Shown piece by piece: positions 46,697 through 57,349 of a DNA stretch of 64,000 bases (positions are counted from its first letter, which is position 1; each line of letters begins with the position of its first letter). This DNA comes from Dysidea avara (taxonomy: Eukaryota > Porifera > Demospongiae > Dictyoceratida > Dysideidae). The translations under genes and the position numbers were made by a program. Under the pieces are notes generated by a model. It was not told the origin of the DNA. It saw nothing but the letters and a program-made list of their open reading frames with translations, and ran no database searches. The DNA lies in contig NC_089285.1 in NCBI RefSeq assembly GCF_963678975.1, positions 9,038,694 through 9,102,693 on the forward strand. Reading direction: 5' to 3'.

Positions 46697-46905
46697 CATG
46701 TAACAAACCTGTAACAATCCAAAAGGCGTTACAATTCCACTGGTTTTACAAGGCTGTAACATAAATGTTACAACCATGTTGACACCTTGTCACATGCTTG
46801 TAAGTGGGCTGTATATATAATGTTACAATGCTGCCACAACCTTGTTACATGCATGTTACACAAGGCTGTGACAACTATGTAACAACCCTGAAATTTCTGT
46901 ATGGG
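46697..46905. mobile_element. MITE with CCCATACAGAAATTT end, copy 2 (inverted)
   Basis: Dense GTTACAA/TTGTAAC repeats (AAGGCTGTAACATAAATGTT, ACCTTGTTACATGCATGTTA) close with AAATTTCTGTATGGG, the inverse of the 42739 start. The other end is not sharply defined. Confidence 0.5.
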
Positions 46906-46909
46906 ATAT

Positions 46910-47570
46910 ATTATTATCAGGCAACATACAAACACGCGAATTTGAATTGTCCGGTGATATAACATGGACCCTACAATGCCTGAGAACAGTGTTTAGACAT
47001 CGATCTCTAGATCGTTCCATACAATTTGTACATGGCCGTCAAGTATTTAAATTACGTGGTTAAGACATCAACGAAATCCACAAAAAATATATATATCTAC
47101 GGTACATAAACTTTAATTAAGTAAATGCAGAATTAACTGGCATGGATCGCAAGAGAAAAATCAAAAGCTAAGCATCTACATGTAATTATCTCAAAAGGTA
47201 TAATGCATTTTACAAATGAAGTGATCTCCAGTAATTCTCTTTACTCAGATACAGCAACTGGAAGTGTATTGGAGGTTGGGAATATATAGCTGGAATGGGA
47301 ATAACAAGTACGGAAAATATAAATACTTAATTAATGAAAACCAGAAAAATCTTAAGGTTTTCACCATTCTGGCGTGTATTAGATGCAGGCAATAAAAAAA
47401 AAGGGGTGAAATATGTTGCGAGATCATAATCTTCACTAGATTTATTGGTAGCAGTCACTGTAAGACATCCACTATCTTGCTACAGATCCCACCACTTATT
47501 TTTACAGTGCAACACTTATTGTAGCATAATATAAATTTGTACATATCGTTCATACAACTGTAGGTGAAGA
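46910..47570. other. No gene seen
   Basis: AT-rich DNA downstream of the BEN gene, without coding or repeat signal that I can support. Confidence 0.5.
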
Positions 47571-47574
47571 GAAC

Positions 47575-48445
47575 AAGACTTTGACAATGCTAGTAAAGCA
47601 GGGGTAGATTATTTCACTGCTTACTACTATGGTGCAGCAAACCAAGCCTCCAGTAGTTCAGCCAGCCCCACTGCCCAACAACCTACTGCACCACAACAAT
47701 TGTTCCAACAGCAAACACTTCAACAGCCAACAGCATTGCAGCAAATGACTCCACCAGTTCTGGCACCTAGAGCCCCAACACCAACTTTTGTTAGATTTAT
47801 TAGATACAACAGATGAGGAGCTGGACAGCTTTCTGAATTCTCCTTCTTGGCTATCATCCGATAAAGAATTGATGGCATTTCCAGCGAATCCACCTGTTCA
47901 GCCTTCTACTACATCAATTATTCGTATGTAGATTTACAAATTATTTTGGTCAACTATCTAGATTTTATGGTGCGATGGCTAAAAGGGTGAAGCTGATCAA
48001 GTAACACATGTTCAGTCAGCAAGAAACTCCAGGAAGAGGATATACACTTGATCATCTCGTGAGTTCGAGTACTTACAACTATGCAATATTTATATCTGGG
48101 TACAACAAAGCATGATAGACAAGCGGAGGATACATTTGTTCTGGAAAAATAGACTGCAACTTGCACCATTCCCAGGTGAACCCCTGCTGTGAAGATGGTA
48201 AATGGAGGCTCCATTCAAGACTTGGATATTAAACAAGAGCAGGTAACTTTCTATGACTAGGAAGAGCTCATAAGTGCTACAGAAGGCAAGTATTTTACAT
48301 GATAAAGAAGATTCTGCCAATATATTGAGATTACCTCCAAACCCAAAATCTTTTGTAAGGGATGGGTGACATTCCTCCTGATTTCTCTGCTCCACCATCC
48401 AGACCCATAGAAGTCTAGATTTAACTGTCTTTATAATAAATAAGC
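47575..48445 (+). pseudogene. Gln/Pro-rich transcription-factor-like gene, decayed
   Basis: Reading frames on the plus strand: DYFTAYYYGAANQASSSSAS, then AQQPTAPQQLFQQQTLQQPT and PPVLAPRAPTPT (47600-47790). After a frame change LLDLLDTTDEELDSFLNSPS with SSDKELMAFPANPPVQP follows, ending at GTATGT (about 47925). A later piece ends GSIQDLDIKQEQ before GTAACT (about 48240), where IKQE has the form of a sumoylation site. The last exon reads MGDIPPDFSAPPSRPIEV and stop (48365-48418), followed by AATAAA at 48436. A Gln-rich plus acidic activation-like layout suggests a transcription factor. Frame breaks between segments make it a pseudogene. No DNA-binding domain was seen. Confidence 0.4.
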
Positions 48446-48634
48446 ATCAGCTTAACTACATTGTAATAATTCCTAAAACTATCACTGAAATTTGAGCTAG
48501 TAGAATTGTGTGCAGAAATTTCAGCAGCACAAAGGGTGCACAGAAAAAGATGAGAAAAAAGATGAGGAAATTTACAGTGATTCTACATAAGCCAATTAGT
48601 ACACATATGTATGTGGCTTGTAGTGGGTCTGAAG

Positions 48635-50648
48635 TAGTGTTGTAATTGTTAACAATAACAATATCAAAAACCAGTTTTTGTAAGGGATGTTTTTGTAAGG
48701 GATAAAATTTATTGTTAACAATAACAAAACTATAACTAAAAGATTTTTTATAGACTGCAACAATTAATAACAATAACAATAATGGTCACAGAGTTTTTGT
48801 AACATTAAGGATTTGCTTTGACAATTAGCTGGTTAAAGTCACTTCCCCTGGTAGTATATATGATTTAGGATATATCTATGAAAAGCATGCAATTAACTAA
48901 CCAGGTGGAGTTAGCTACCATGCATTCTGTGAAGGTGTAAACAATACAACAAGCAGATGTACTATGGGATGGGTCAGCCAAGGCATAAATAACTTGCTAC
49001 CAACCACCTATTTCACTTGTAAATTAAGCTCTAAAACTAGTTGACTTTGAATGATAGCAATGAGTGATTTAGCAGTAACTGGGAAGACCTAAAACAAGTC
49101 CAGTGTGGGATTATTTCAGCAATATATGATGAAAGTGCTAAAAAGAGCAAATGTGAAGAGGTTATAACAAATGTAGTAACTAAGACTAAGTGTGGGAAAC
49201 CTTCTCAGGAAAATTTAGCACAAACCTAAAGTTGCATTTGAAGTCATCACATAGAGAAGCCTATGATGAAGTAATTAAGAAGGAAAAGCAAAACAAAGAG
49301 AAAGAAAATGAAAAGAAGTCATGTACTAGAGCTAATGCTGCCTGTAATTTTTCAATGGAAAGTAATCAACCACAAATCACTACTTTTCTTAAGAGGCCCA
49401 AGCTGTATAACAATGAAGATCCTAAATGCAAGGCTATCACAAAAAAGTTATCTATATTTTTAGCAGCATCTAGTGCCCCTATTAGCTTGGTTGAGGATCC
49501 AACTTTCTCTTCACTAATCACAGAATTAGGCAGTAGGTACTCTATTCCATCTAGGTATATGATGTCAAAGAAGATAGACGAAGTGCTTATAGATTTAAAA
49601 GGCAATATTTTGTCCCACATGTTGCAAGCTAGAAAATTAAATTTTTGTAATTTCTTTGCCAGTCACAAGCGTCACAGTGTCACTTTAGCAGTGAAACGCA
49701 TGCCAAGCCCTCATACAGGAGAGGAAGTATTAAAGATTGTTTTGCAAATCTTCAAAGATTGGAACATTCCTGATCACAAGATTGGAAGCATAATAACTGA
49801 TAATGGGAGCAACATGGTGAAGGCTTTCAAAATTATACAGCTACAACAAAAAGAAAATATGCAAAATGAAGGTGATAAATATGTGAATCCCTCTGCAGCT
49901 GGATTTGATGTGTATTACTTAATTGCAACATTTCTGGATCCAAAATACACGCTAATTTTGAATGATCAACAGACCACAGTGGTAAAGGCACATCTTATAG
50001 TTGCATTGAAAACTGAAATATCAGAATTTACTGACACCACCCTTGAGTCAGGAAACACAGAAACTGTGTCTGTGGTAGCAAATAGTGATGAACAACCTCC
50101 TCTAAAGAAATTTCGTCACTTATCCAGTATCATAAGCCAAAGATTACGAGAAGCACACCAGGTTGACAAAGGTATAGCTGCAACTACTGCTGAAAATGAA
50201 ATTGAGAGATTTTATGAATTGCGGTTCAACATACCAACGCCCAGTAAAAAAAGATGCTCTTACATTTTGGTTAGAGTTGGAAACTACATTACCAAATCTT
50301 TTTCGCTTAGCAGTAGACTTAATGGTAGTACCTGCATCTAGTGCTCCAATAGAATGCACCTTTTCTATAGCAGGGTACTGCTGTATTGGTAGACGCAATC
50401 GTTTAACCAACACTAATTTAGAGAGAGAAGTCCTGATTAAGGCTAATGATCAGTACACTTAATACATGTATACGTATAGAATATGTAATTTACCTTTGAA
50501 TGTAACAATAACAAATATTAACAATAACTAAATTGTACCCGCTGGCTTCACTGTTAACAATTAATAACTAAAACTAAAAGTATTTTGTGAAGCTCTACAA
50601 TAACAACAACAATAACAAAATTTAGAACACATTACTATTACAACACTG
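48635..50648 (+). mobile_element. hAT element with complete ends, 2014 bp, internally deleted
   Basis: The left terminus TAGTGTTGTAATTGTTAAC and the right terminus (reversed) CAGTGTTGTAATAGTAATG are a hAT-type inverted pair. Both sides carry the 8-bp target duplication GTCTGAAG (48627-48634 and 50649-50656), unaltered. Subterminal AACAAT/AATAAC arrays fill the first 150 and last 180 bp. An identical TSD and a nearly open transposase frame suggest recent movement. The coding part (49175-50462) is described separately. Confidence 0.92.
49178..50462 (+). pseudogene. hAT transposase, deleted and frame-slipped
   Basis: The frame from 49190 starts inside a BED zinc finger (FSTNLKLHLKSSHREAY, His pair present, leading Cys lost). 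A Lys/Glu-rich linker, TTFLKRPKLYN, and the hAT core follow: FCNFFASHKRHSVTLAVKRM, DWNIPDHKIGSIITDNGSNM. Then the frame jumps to VYYLIATFLDPKYTLI, so the roughly 200-residue helical insertion domain between the second Asp region and the C-terminal part is missing. A one-base slip in an A7 run at about 50245-50251 puts the dimerisation domain in the next frame (ALTFWLELETTLPNLFRLAV, VVPASSAPIECTFSIAGY, RRNRLTNTNLEREVL). It cannot make full-length transposase, but the ends look mobilisable by a related enzyme. Confidence 0.88.
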
Positions 50649-50929
50649 GTCTGAAGGAAGATACGGATAAAGTGGTGTGAATTATCATTATGTTATGAGA
50701 GATGATGATGCACTATTTATTCATGTAATAGTGCAAGTGATTACTGCCAAATTATGCGATTAACTACTATCTGTATAGAAGTTAAGCATTTTAAAATTAG
50801 CCTATTGTTAAAAAGAGAGTTGCTCAGCACATGTGTCAAGGTTTGTAGCAAACATAAATCTACTGAACTTACTAAAATATGCTATTGAGCCAAGTGTTGG
50901 CCCAAAACTTCCTGTTGACAAGGGCATAG

Positions 50930-51281
50930 CAGTGGCGGATCTAGGATTTTTAAAAGGGGGTTTCTGAAAATTGGTATAGCTAAATAAAGCATCTGATGAC
51001 CATTCTCTGGAAAATTTTTGATATTTTAGAAGCTCTGAGATCAGATTTTAAGCTATTTTTAGTTAGCAATTACAATAAATACACTGTAAATAGTTAGGCA
51101 AATATGGTGACTACAAGCTGTAGCTTTGATTGCTCTATTAGAGTATTTCGATTGTTTTTAATGCAATTGGAGACGAAAAGTGAAGTGTTGTAAATAGTGT
51201 TAAGTTATTGAGAATTCCACTAAGCTAAATTCAAAAGGGGTTTCTGTTGAAACCCCAGAAACCCATCTAGATCTGCCACTG
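50930..51281. mobile_element. CAGTGGCGGAT-type MITE, 352 bp
   Basis: Left end CAGTGGCGGATCTAGGATTT with AAAAGGGGGTTTC; right end (reversed) CAGTGGCAGATCTAGATGGG with TTTCTGGGGTTTC. Flanks CATAG and GATAG could be a 5-bp duplication with one change. TGCTCTATTAGAGTATTT (51131-51148) is the shared motif in reverse. Confidence 0.75.
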
Positions 51282-51449
51282 GATAGTTACTGATTTCTGC
51301 TGGCAAAGCAGTAATCAATTTGGCATTACAGGAAGGTACAATTAAGGCTTCTTCTACAACTCACTGATGCCACTATATATAAGCGTCATCAAATTTAAGA
51401 TGTTTCATAAAAAGTTAGATTCAAACTGTAACAATAACAATCTATATAG

Positions 51450-51632
51450 CATAGCTAGCCAGACATCAACTCTCAAGGTTACACAATTCAGTGACCTTTA
51501 CAAGAGTTGATACCCAGGACTATGTTAGTGACACATGTGACAGTGTTAGTCTATTGACCGTGGTGGCTAGTTGTCACCCTCAAAATCACTCTGTTGTGAA
51601 TGACTCTGATGGTGAACACTAGGACCACAATT
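51450..51632 (-). repeat. 182-bp interspersed repeat, copy 3
   Basis: Reverse-oriented copy of the repeat at 33877 and 35523, starting GCTAGCCAGACATCAACTCT and ending GGTGAACACTAGGACCACA. Confidence 0.85.
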
Positions 51633-52162
51633 ACAGAAATTGGAATGTATTTACCATTGATAGTGTGCTAAGTTATTAGTTGCTCAGACTAAGGGTTTTA
51701 AGATGCATCATGCTATTTTAAGTACATGACATCGCCTTTGAGTAATTGATGATTCATTTTGCAATTCAGTCATTTATGCCATCATTAACTCAAGGGTAAG
51801 TGAGTCAAGTACATTATGCTCTTCTTGCGATTAGATAATTGAAGGTTATGCATGGTTTGCTGTGGCCATGAGTGGGAATGTGTTGGTATTTCTGATGAAG
51901 CCTGTAATGTCCTCAGTGACTCATCACCTATTACCATGTTCTCTTGCAACTTGCCACCTCAAAGTCACTGGGACTTTAAAAGTATTCCAATGAAATATAA
52001 GAAGCAATGAAGAAAATGCCAAGATCAAAGATGACACTCATACACAAAGTTCACTCACTAGAATATCTTGAAGCTAAGATTACCACTGCTACTGTAAAGT
52101 CCAATCAAATTCTTGAGCCTGATAGTGTCTGAGCAAGAGTTCATATAGATATAATATATATA

Positions 52163-52370
52163 TACACTGTTAAAATTCGGGTGCACTTGCAACACCCCCT
52201 TTTAACTGGAAAAACAAAGGGGTGTTGAGACCCCACTCCTTGAAAGTGAAAAGTGTTACAACTGCACCCAATGGGTGTTGCCTTTTCCCTAACACCCCAA
52301 ATTTACATGTTGCAACACCCTTTTTAGTTCTGCAGCACCTTGTGTCGGGGTGCTATGAATGCACCTCTTA
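52163..52370. repeat. GGGTGTTGCA-rich repeat
   Basis: CACTGTTAAAATTCGGGTGC opens a block in which GCAACACCC/GGGTGTTG strings recur at least six times in both orientations. It may be one end of an element; no matching far end was found. Confidence 0.4.
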
Positions 52371-52598
52371 GGATAAGTTGGTGAATGGTGTGACTTTTGT
52401 GTCTATACCACCAAGGGGTTAATGATCAAACGTATATATTCTGACAGTGAATGGGTTAACAGAGCAATCCCACAATTAAATGTTTACTTTGAGTGTGAAA
52501 TGTTACCAGAAATAGTGTATCCATTGTACAAACCTTCATATTACTTATAAAAATGATGCTACAAAAATACTATTCACAAAGTGGGGGCCAGAAGTTAC

Positions 52599-53819
52599 TT
52601 AATACAGAGCATACAAAAAAATTTGGTCAGCTAGATCAGTCAAATGTGATGGTATATCTTTGTCAAATATATGATAGTTCTTGATACATTCCATAGCTCT
52701 TTCAGAATCACCTTTCTCAAGCAATGCCAGTATTCCACTTTGTCTTGTGAGTTCCTTGTCTGAAATAGAACCCGAGTAAAGGCTAGAAACAAATGTTATG
52801 GCTCCAGAAGGGGAAATTCCCACTAGAGCTTTAAATGTGTTGCTGTTTTTGTAATTTGAAAAAGTCATTTGCTGCAGATCTGGTAATGACGGCTTTTCAA
52901 TATACACTTCAGTTGCATCAATGATGACTCGTGTTCTTGGGTACAGGTCTTGGAAGCACTTTGGCATGTTTGCTACAACATCTTTTGGTGGCCACAGTGG
53001 AATCTCCTTCAGTTTTAAATAAAGAAAGTTGATCCAAGTAGTAAATATTCTTGATATAGTAGCACAGGATAACCCTACTCGATCAGCAAGGTCCTGCTCT
53101 AGCAAACCCAGTCGGAGTCGTACCAGAACCAGAAAAAACTCATCAATTGGAGCCAAGCTTCTTGGACGACCCTTCTTTTTCACTCCACTTGCAGTGTCAT
53201 CTACCTTGGAGTTCCAGTATATTAGTTCATTGACTGCTGGGCCAAGGAACTTGAAGCATGACATCAGAGCTGCACGGCTAGGGAACCCAGTGTAAAATGA
53301 CACTTTCTTATCTGTGTATGCAATGTTATCAAGGTTAAATTTTAATGATTTATTTTCCTTTTCTAACTCTGTTATCTTCTGTTTCATTGCTTCAATCTGT
53401 TCCTCCATTTGCTTAATATCAACCATGGTAAGCTGCTCAGTACTACATTCTTCATCACTTACAATCTCTTCATCACTACTTGATTCACTCTCGAGCTCCT
53501 CGCTGGTTCCATCATCTTCAGGTGGAGTCTCACACCACTTTCTTGGGGATTTTCGCTTAACTGGCACAGTTTTTGACGTAGGAAGTATCGGGAGATTAAA
53601 TGTTGGGAATTCATCCTTTCGTAGCCGTCGTCCTACCGAGTTCACGAAGTGGTCACTACAAACCCTGGTGTTTCTGTTGAGTGGTAGGTTTTTCCGACCT
53701 ATCTTGTGTATCCATACCTTCATCAACTTCTTTCTTTTCAATGGGAGTCGGTGATACGACAAACCAGGTTTCTTCACGGAATCGTTACTGCAGCCTGGAA
53801 CACAACAAGAATGAACCAT
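52599..53819 (-). CDS. THAP-domain transposase of the Harbinger/ISL2EU group, lacking a catalytic block
   Basis: 406 codons from ATG. Residues 1-80: THAP C2CH finger (MVHSCCVPGCSND, SYHRLPLKRKKLMKVWIHKI, VCSDHF). 80-130: acidic Ser-rich linker. 130-160: coiled coil (QMEEQIEAMKQKITELEKEN). About 170-260: helix-turn-helix region with FYTGFPSRAALMSCFKFLG and RLGLLEQDLADRVGLSCATI. From about 290: DDE_Tnp_4 core with VIIDATEVYIEKP (first Asp), NTFKALVGISPSGAITFVSS and YSGSISDKELTRQSG. Then LLEKGDS runs directly into ERAMECIKNYHIFDK. In family members about 45 residues stand between these, including the ADRGF/Y Asp, so the loss is in frame and removes the presumed second catalytic Asp while keeping the Glu. 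At the end a T7 run seems one base short; the next frame would give VCSVLSNFWPPLCE. The THAP part still looks able to bind DNA. Confidence 0.85.
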   Translation of the reverse strand: MVHSCCVPGCSNDSVKKPGLSYHRLPLKRKKLMKVWIHKIGRKNLPLNRNTRVCSDHFVNSVGRRLRKDEFPTFNLPILPTSKTVPVKRKSPRKWCETPPEDDGTSEELESESSSDEEIVSDEECSTEQLTMVDIKQMEEQIEAMKQKITELEKENKSLKFNLDNIAYTDKKVSFYTGFPSRAALMSCFKFLGPAVNELIYWNSKVDDTASGVKKKGRPRSLAPIDEFFLVLVRLRLGLLEQDLADRVGLSCATISRIFTTWINFLYLKLKEIPLWPPKDVVANMPKCFQDLYPRTRVIIDATEVYIEKPSLPDLQQMTFSNYKNSNTFKALVGISPSGAITFVSSLYSGSISDKELTRQSGILALLEKGDSERAMECIKNYHIFDKDIPSHLTDLADQIFLYALY

Positions 53820-54685
53820 TGTAAAAATTATTTCTAATACACGCGCAACCCCCCGTTCCGTAATTCCTAATGTTCTATTTTTTCGTTATGAAAATGTGCC
53901 AGTTACGCGGAGAAACACGGCTGACCATTATTAGAGGGTGCAGAGTTTTCGCTGCATTTTACAAGACTGTTTGCCAGTGTAGTTGTCAACTCACGATCTT
54001 AATTTGGCAGTTGTCAACTCACGATCTATTAAAGGTTTTTCTTGTAGAGGTGAGCTTACGCGTGTTATAGATCTATGTACATGTATGACTGTCGCCAATG
54101 TATTAAATAAATTAAATACCTGTACAGCGGATTTTGGTTGTGTTCAAGTAATTTGGCGGTTGTCAACGCCTGGTAGCCACTCAATCAGCTCATTAACGAT
54201 CTTCCTAGATCTACCGTACTACACAAGCTGATTCCATGGCTACGCAGGCTTTAAAAGTGAAGAAACAATACAGAATATGGGAAATTCGAACGCAACCAAA
54301 ATCCACTATACCAGTACTTGTACTTTTTAAAGGCAATGTTTTATCTTCACTCATTGTAAATTCTATCGTGTGCGCATGACTGCGCGATCTGATGAGGTAA
54401 AGTTCCCACATAATTACCCACGTTTGGCTACTAAAAATCTCCCTTGACCTTTCTTTTACCTGTCACTTTAAGGTCGAAAGAACTTGCTCTTGTACCTCCA
54501 TCGTTTACAATCAATGCTAGGCAATATTCTTACTTTGTGTGTGTGTGTGTGTTTTGTTTGGAAACAAGCACCCACCCACTAAGGCTACAGGCTTGAGTTT
54601 TTCTAGATGTTGCTTCAGCCCAACTGTGTGTTTACGTACCCTATTTTGTATTATGTATGGACATTCATCTGTTCTGCTCATCTAG

Positions 54686-54952
54686 TTTGGAACTTTGGAT
54701 CAAACCTTGGCCATTTTGAACAGCATGGAAGATTCCATGGTATGTTTCTGGGATCACTTTTTTTTATCCTCAGCATATTTTCTGTTGCAGGAATCTAATG
54801 ATCAGTCCAATGAAGATCAAGATCCTGGAATAACGATAATATTTTCCAGTGATGCGGACATTGACACGTGTTTAGGGATGCCAAGTGTGGGTAATATTGG
54901 GCTACCACCGCTCCAGAATCTTCCTACACTTGCACGAGCTAGCCTTTCGTAG
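54686..54952 (+). CDS. Two terminal exons of an unidentified host gene
   Basis: Exon 54686-54739 follows a TCTGCTCATCTAG acceptor and reads FGTLDQTLAILNSMEDSM. A 51-bp intron (GTATGT...GTTGCAG) follows. Exon 54791-54952 reads ESNDQSNEDQDPGITIIFSS, DADIDTCLGMPSVGNIGLPP and LQNLPTLARASLS before TAG. Both are phase 0 and clean. The short helix with an acidic linker gives no family. Upstream exons were not identified; the 5' side carries repeat sequence also found at 55485 and 56431. The intron size and intact frame suggest a living gene or a very young copy. Confidence 0.5.
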   Translation, partial: FGTLDQTLAILNSMEDSMVCFWDHFFLSSAYFLLQESNDQSNEDQDPGITIIFSSDADIDTCLGMPSVGNIGLPPLQNLPTLARASLS

Positions 54953-56059
54953 ACTCATAGATATTAGATAATCGTGTGTAGCAAGACCTGATTTACACAT
55001 CAATCACTCAATGATGTTTGGAATTATTAGTGCTATCTACCGTACTGTATAGTAGGGATCAGGAAGGTTTGGACGTGGCCCATGAAAAAAATCTACTAAA
55101 AACCATCATTACCATTCCTTCACGAGGACTTGGTAATATTGGTTAGGTATAACCAAGCCTAAACGTGCCTTCAGAACGACCCGAAATGCTTCCGTAGGGT
55201 TGCTACAAAATTTTTATTATAAAAACAATTTATCATACAGTATGGTAATACTGTATCCACAAGGTTAGCACCTTTTTACAAAAAAATATTCACCAGAAAT
55301 CAGCCTCACAATACCTTCATGGCACCTTGGCAGCATTGTTTAGGTAGAATCAAGCCCAAAAGTGTCAGCCCAAAATACTTCAGAAAAGTTGCTATGAATT
55401 TTGAAAAAAATTTTATTTAAAGGAATTTTCTGCTGACTGACTGACTAACTTACTGATGCGTTCAGACAAGCGTAACTCGATAATGGCTAAGGCTACGGGC
55501 TTGATTTTTTCACTGTTGAACGTCGCTTCGTCCCGACTGGTGCCTTTTGGCATACCGCAGTGCGTGCAAGGGGTGCATCATGAACTTACCAAAGTTACCT
55601 TTGTTCTCCTTTGTGCCCTATTTCTTTTTGCTGACATGTGAGGTGTTGATTCGTGGCAGCGCTAATGGCTTCCCGGTGGCTAAATCACCCATATTTTCTG
55701 TAGTGACAGCAGAGACGTTTCTCACGATGTCCTCCGTTTACAACACTGTGAAACGGGCTGAACAAAGCTAACAATGAAGCGTAATGGCTACAATAACTTC
55801 CACTAATTTATCAATGGGGCGCGCATTCTGATGAGTGAATCTTTCGTATATTTTCCGTAGGGACTCGATATATTGCAGAAGCGCTTCTAATGTAATCTCC
55901 TCATTAATAACGCTGTGTGATAGGCTGAACATAGCTGGAAACGAAGCACTAGCTATTCAATAATTAATAGTTGGGGTGTGCGCTTACACAAAACATTTGT
56001 CTTGCTTTTGAAGTGGTATTTGCGAGTTCACCAGTCATAATTATGTTACAAAAAGTTAA

Positions 56060-56345
56060 CAAACAAGTAGAAGGAAAAATTAGTAATTTTAAGTTCGATT
56101 AGGGATCATAGAAATAAAAAGTAAGGAAACAAGGGTGATTGCCTACATCTGCAGGTATATACTAGTGGACATTTAATCCTTAATTCAGTGTATAACTAGC
56201 CATGAAGAGATATATAGACTGAAGTAGGGATTAAATGTCCACTAGTATATACCTGCAGATGTAGGCGATCTCCCTTGTTTCCTTACTTTTTATTTCTATG
56301 ATCCCTAATCGAACTTAAAATTACTAATTTTTCCTTCTACTTGTT
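56060..56345. repeat. Foldback repeat, family C (copy 2)
   Basis: Long pairing arms: ACAAGTAGAAGGAAAAATTA and GTTCGATTAGGGATCATAGA on the left, their complements on the right, up to GTGGACATTTAATCC in the inner arms. It sits inside the 55140-57345 repeat complex. Confidence 0.8.
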
Positions 56346-56769
56346 TAATGGAATTTTCTACTGACTTACTGACTGACTTACATACTTACTAACTAACTGA
56401 TGCGTTCAGACAAGCGTAACTCAACAATGGCTAACGCTACAGGCTTGATTTTTTCACTGTTAGACGTCACTTGGACCCGAGACATGCCTTTTCACCAACC
56501 GAAGGAGCTACAGTGCATGCATCATGGAGTTACTTTTGTCCTCCTTTGTGTCCCTATTCTTTTCTCCACTAACGAAAAGGTGTTGATTCGCAGTAGCGCA
56601 TCAATGGCTTCTTGTGCTGACTTCATGCAAGGATGAAATGGGCGTAATTTTTGTACCACGTTGAAGTGAGCTGATTGTAGAGGCGCCCCATGTACTATTT
56701 TCAATACGTGACTGCGTAACGCGCAGAACATAGCCAAAAACGAAGCGAAATAGCCAGTGTGCTTTATAA

Positions 56770-56970
56770 TAACGAGTAGCTATAAGAAAAATTATGAATT
56801 TTAAATTTAAGTAGGGATCATGGCTATACTACATTACATGACTGAAGTAGGGATTAAATGTGTATGGCTGCAGGTGTAGGTGATCTCCCTTGTTTCACTA
56901 CTTTTTATTTCTATAATCCCTATTCAAATTTAAAATTCATATTTTTTTTCTTATACTTGTTTGTTAACTT
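56770..56970. repeat. Foldback repeat, family C (copy 3)
   Basis: Arms AAGAAAAATTATGAATTTTA and AAATTTAAGTAGGGATCAT with complements at 56917-56970; centre GACTGAAGTAGGGATTAAAT and GGTGATCTCCCTTGTTTCAC as in copy 2. The inner left arm is lost. Confidence 0.65.
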
Positions 56971-57349
56971 TTTTTGTAAATTCATGACCAGTGAACCCCC
57001 TTGCATACCGCATCAAAGAAACGGATGGTGCCAGGCAAATCAAATAATTACACGTCTCAGTGTGTGCCCTGACCATCAATTACTACCAAGCAACGTTAGT
57101 TCGTTTTCAACTATGTTGTGTCCGTTATACAGCGATACGTACGAAGAACAGTGCGAGAAGTGCTTCTGCAATCAATCCACTCGCTTCGAAACGTAGGGGC
57201 GTGGTACGGAAAAATCACACGATTGCCGTTTCATAATGTGATAGTCAGCACAAGAAGCCATTGACACGCGCTACCCACGAATTAACACCTATGCGGCTAG
57301 TGGAGAAAGAAATGGGACACAAAGGAGGACAAAGGTAAGAGATGGTATA

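Larger units (their letters stand above)
55140..57345. repeat. Complex of direct and inverted repeats
   Basis: TGATGCGTTCAGACAAGCGT with GCTACRGGCTTGATTTTTTC occurs at 55455 and 56399, each after CTGACTGACT/TTACTGAC runs. A weaker copy of the second string is at 54580. The stretch 57255-57345 (ATTAACACCTATGCGGC, AAGAAATGGGACACAAAGGA) is an inverted copy of 55585-55680. So a unit of about 0.9 kb is repeated in both orientations, with foldbacks inserted in it. Confidence 0.65.

Noticed and set aside
46348-46706. Minus-strand frames opposite the last BEN exon
   Set aside because: Antisense of a well-supported exon; Cys/Phe/Tyr-rich composition is typical of shadow frames.
53029-53754. Plus-strand open frames opposite the THAP gene
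   Set aside because: Antisense shadows of a clearly coding minus-strand frame; Ser-rich composition mirrors the acidic linker.
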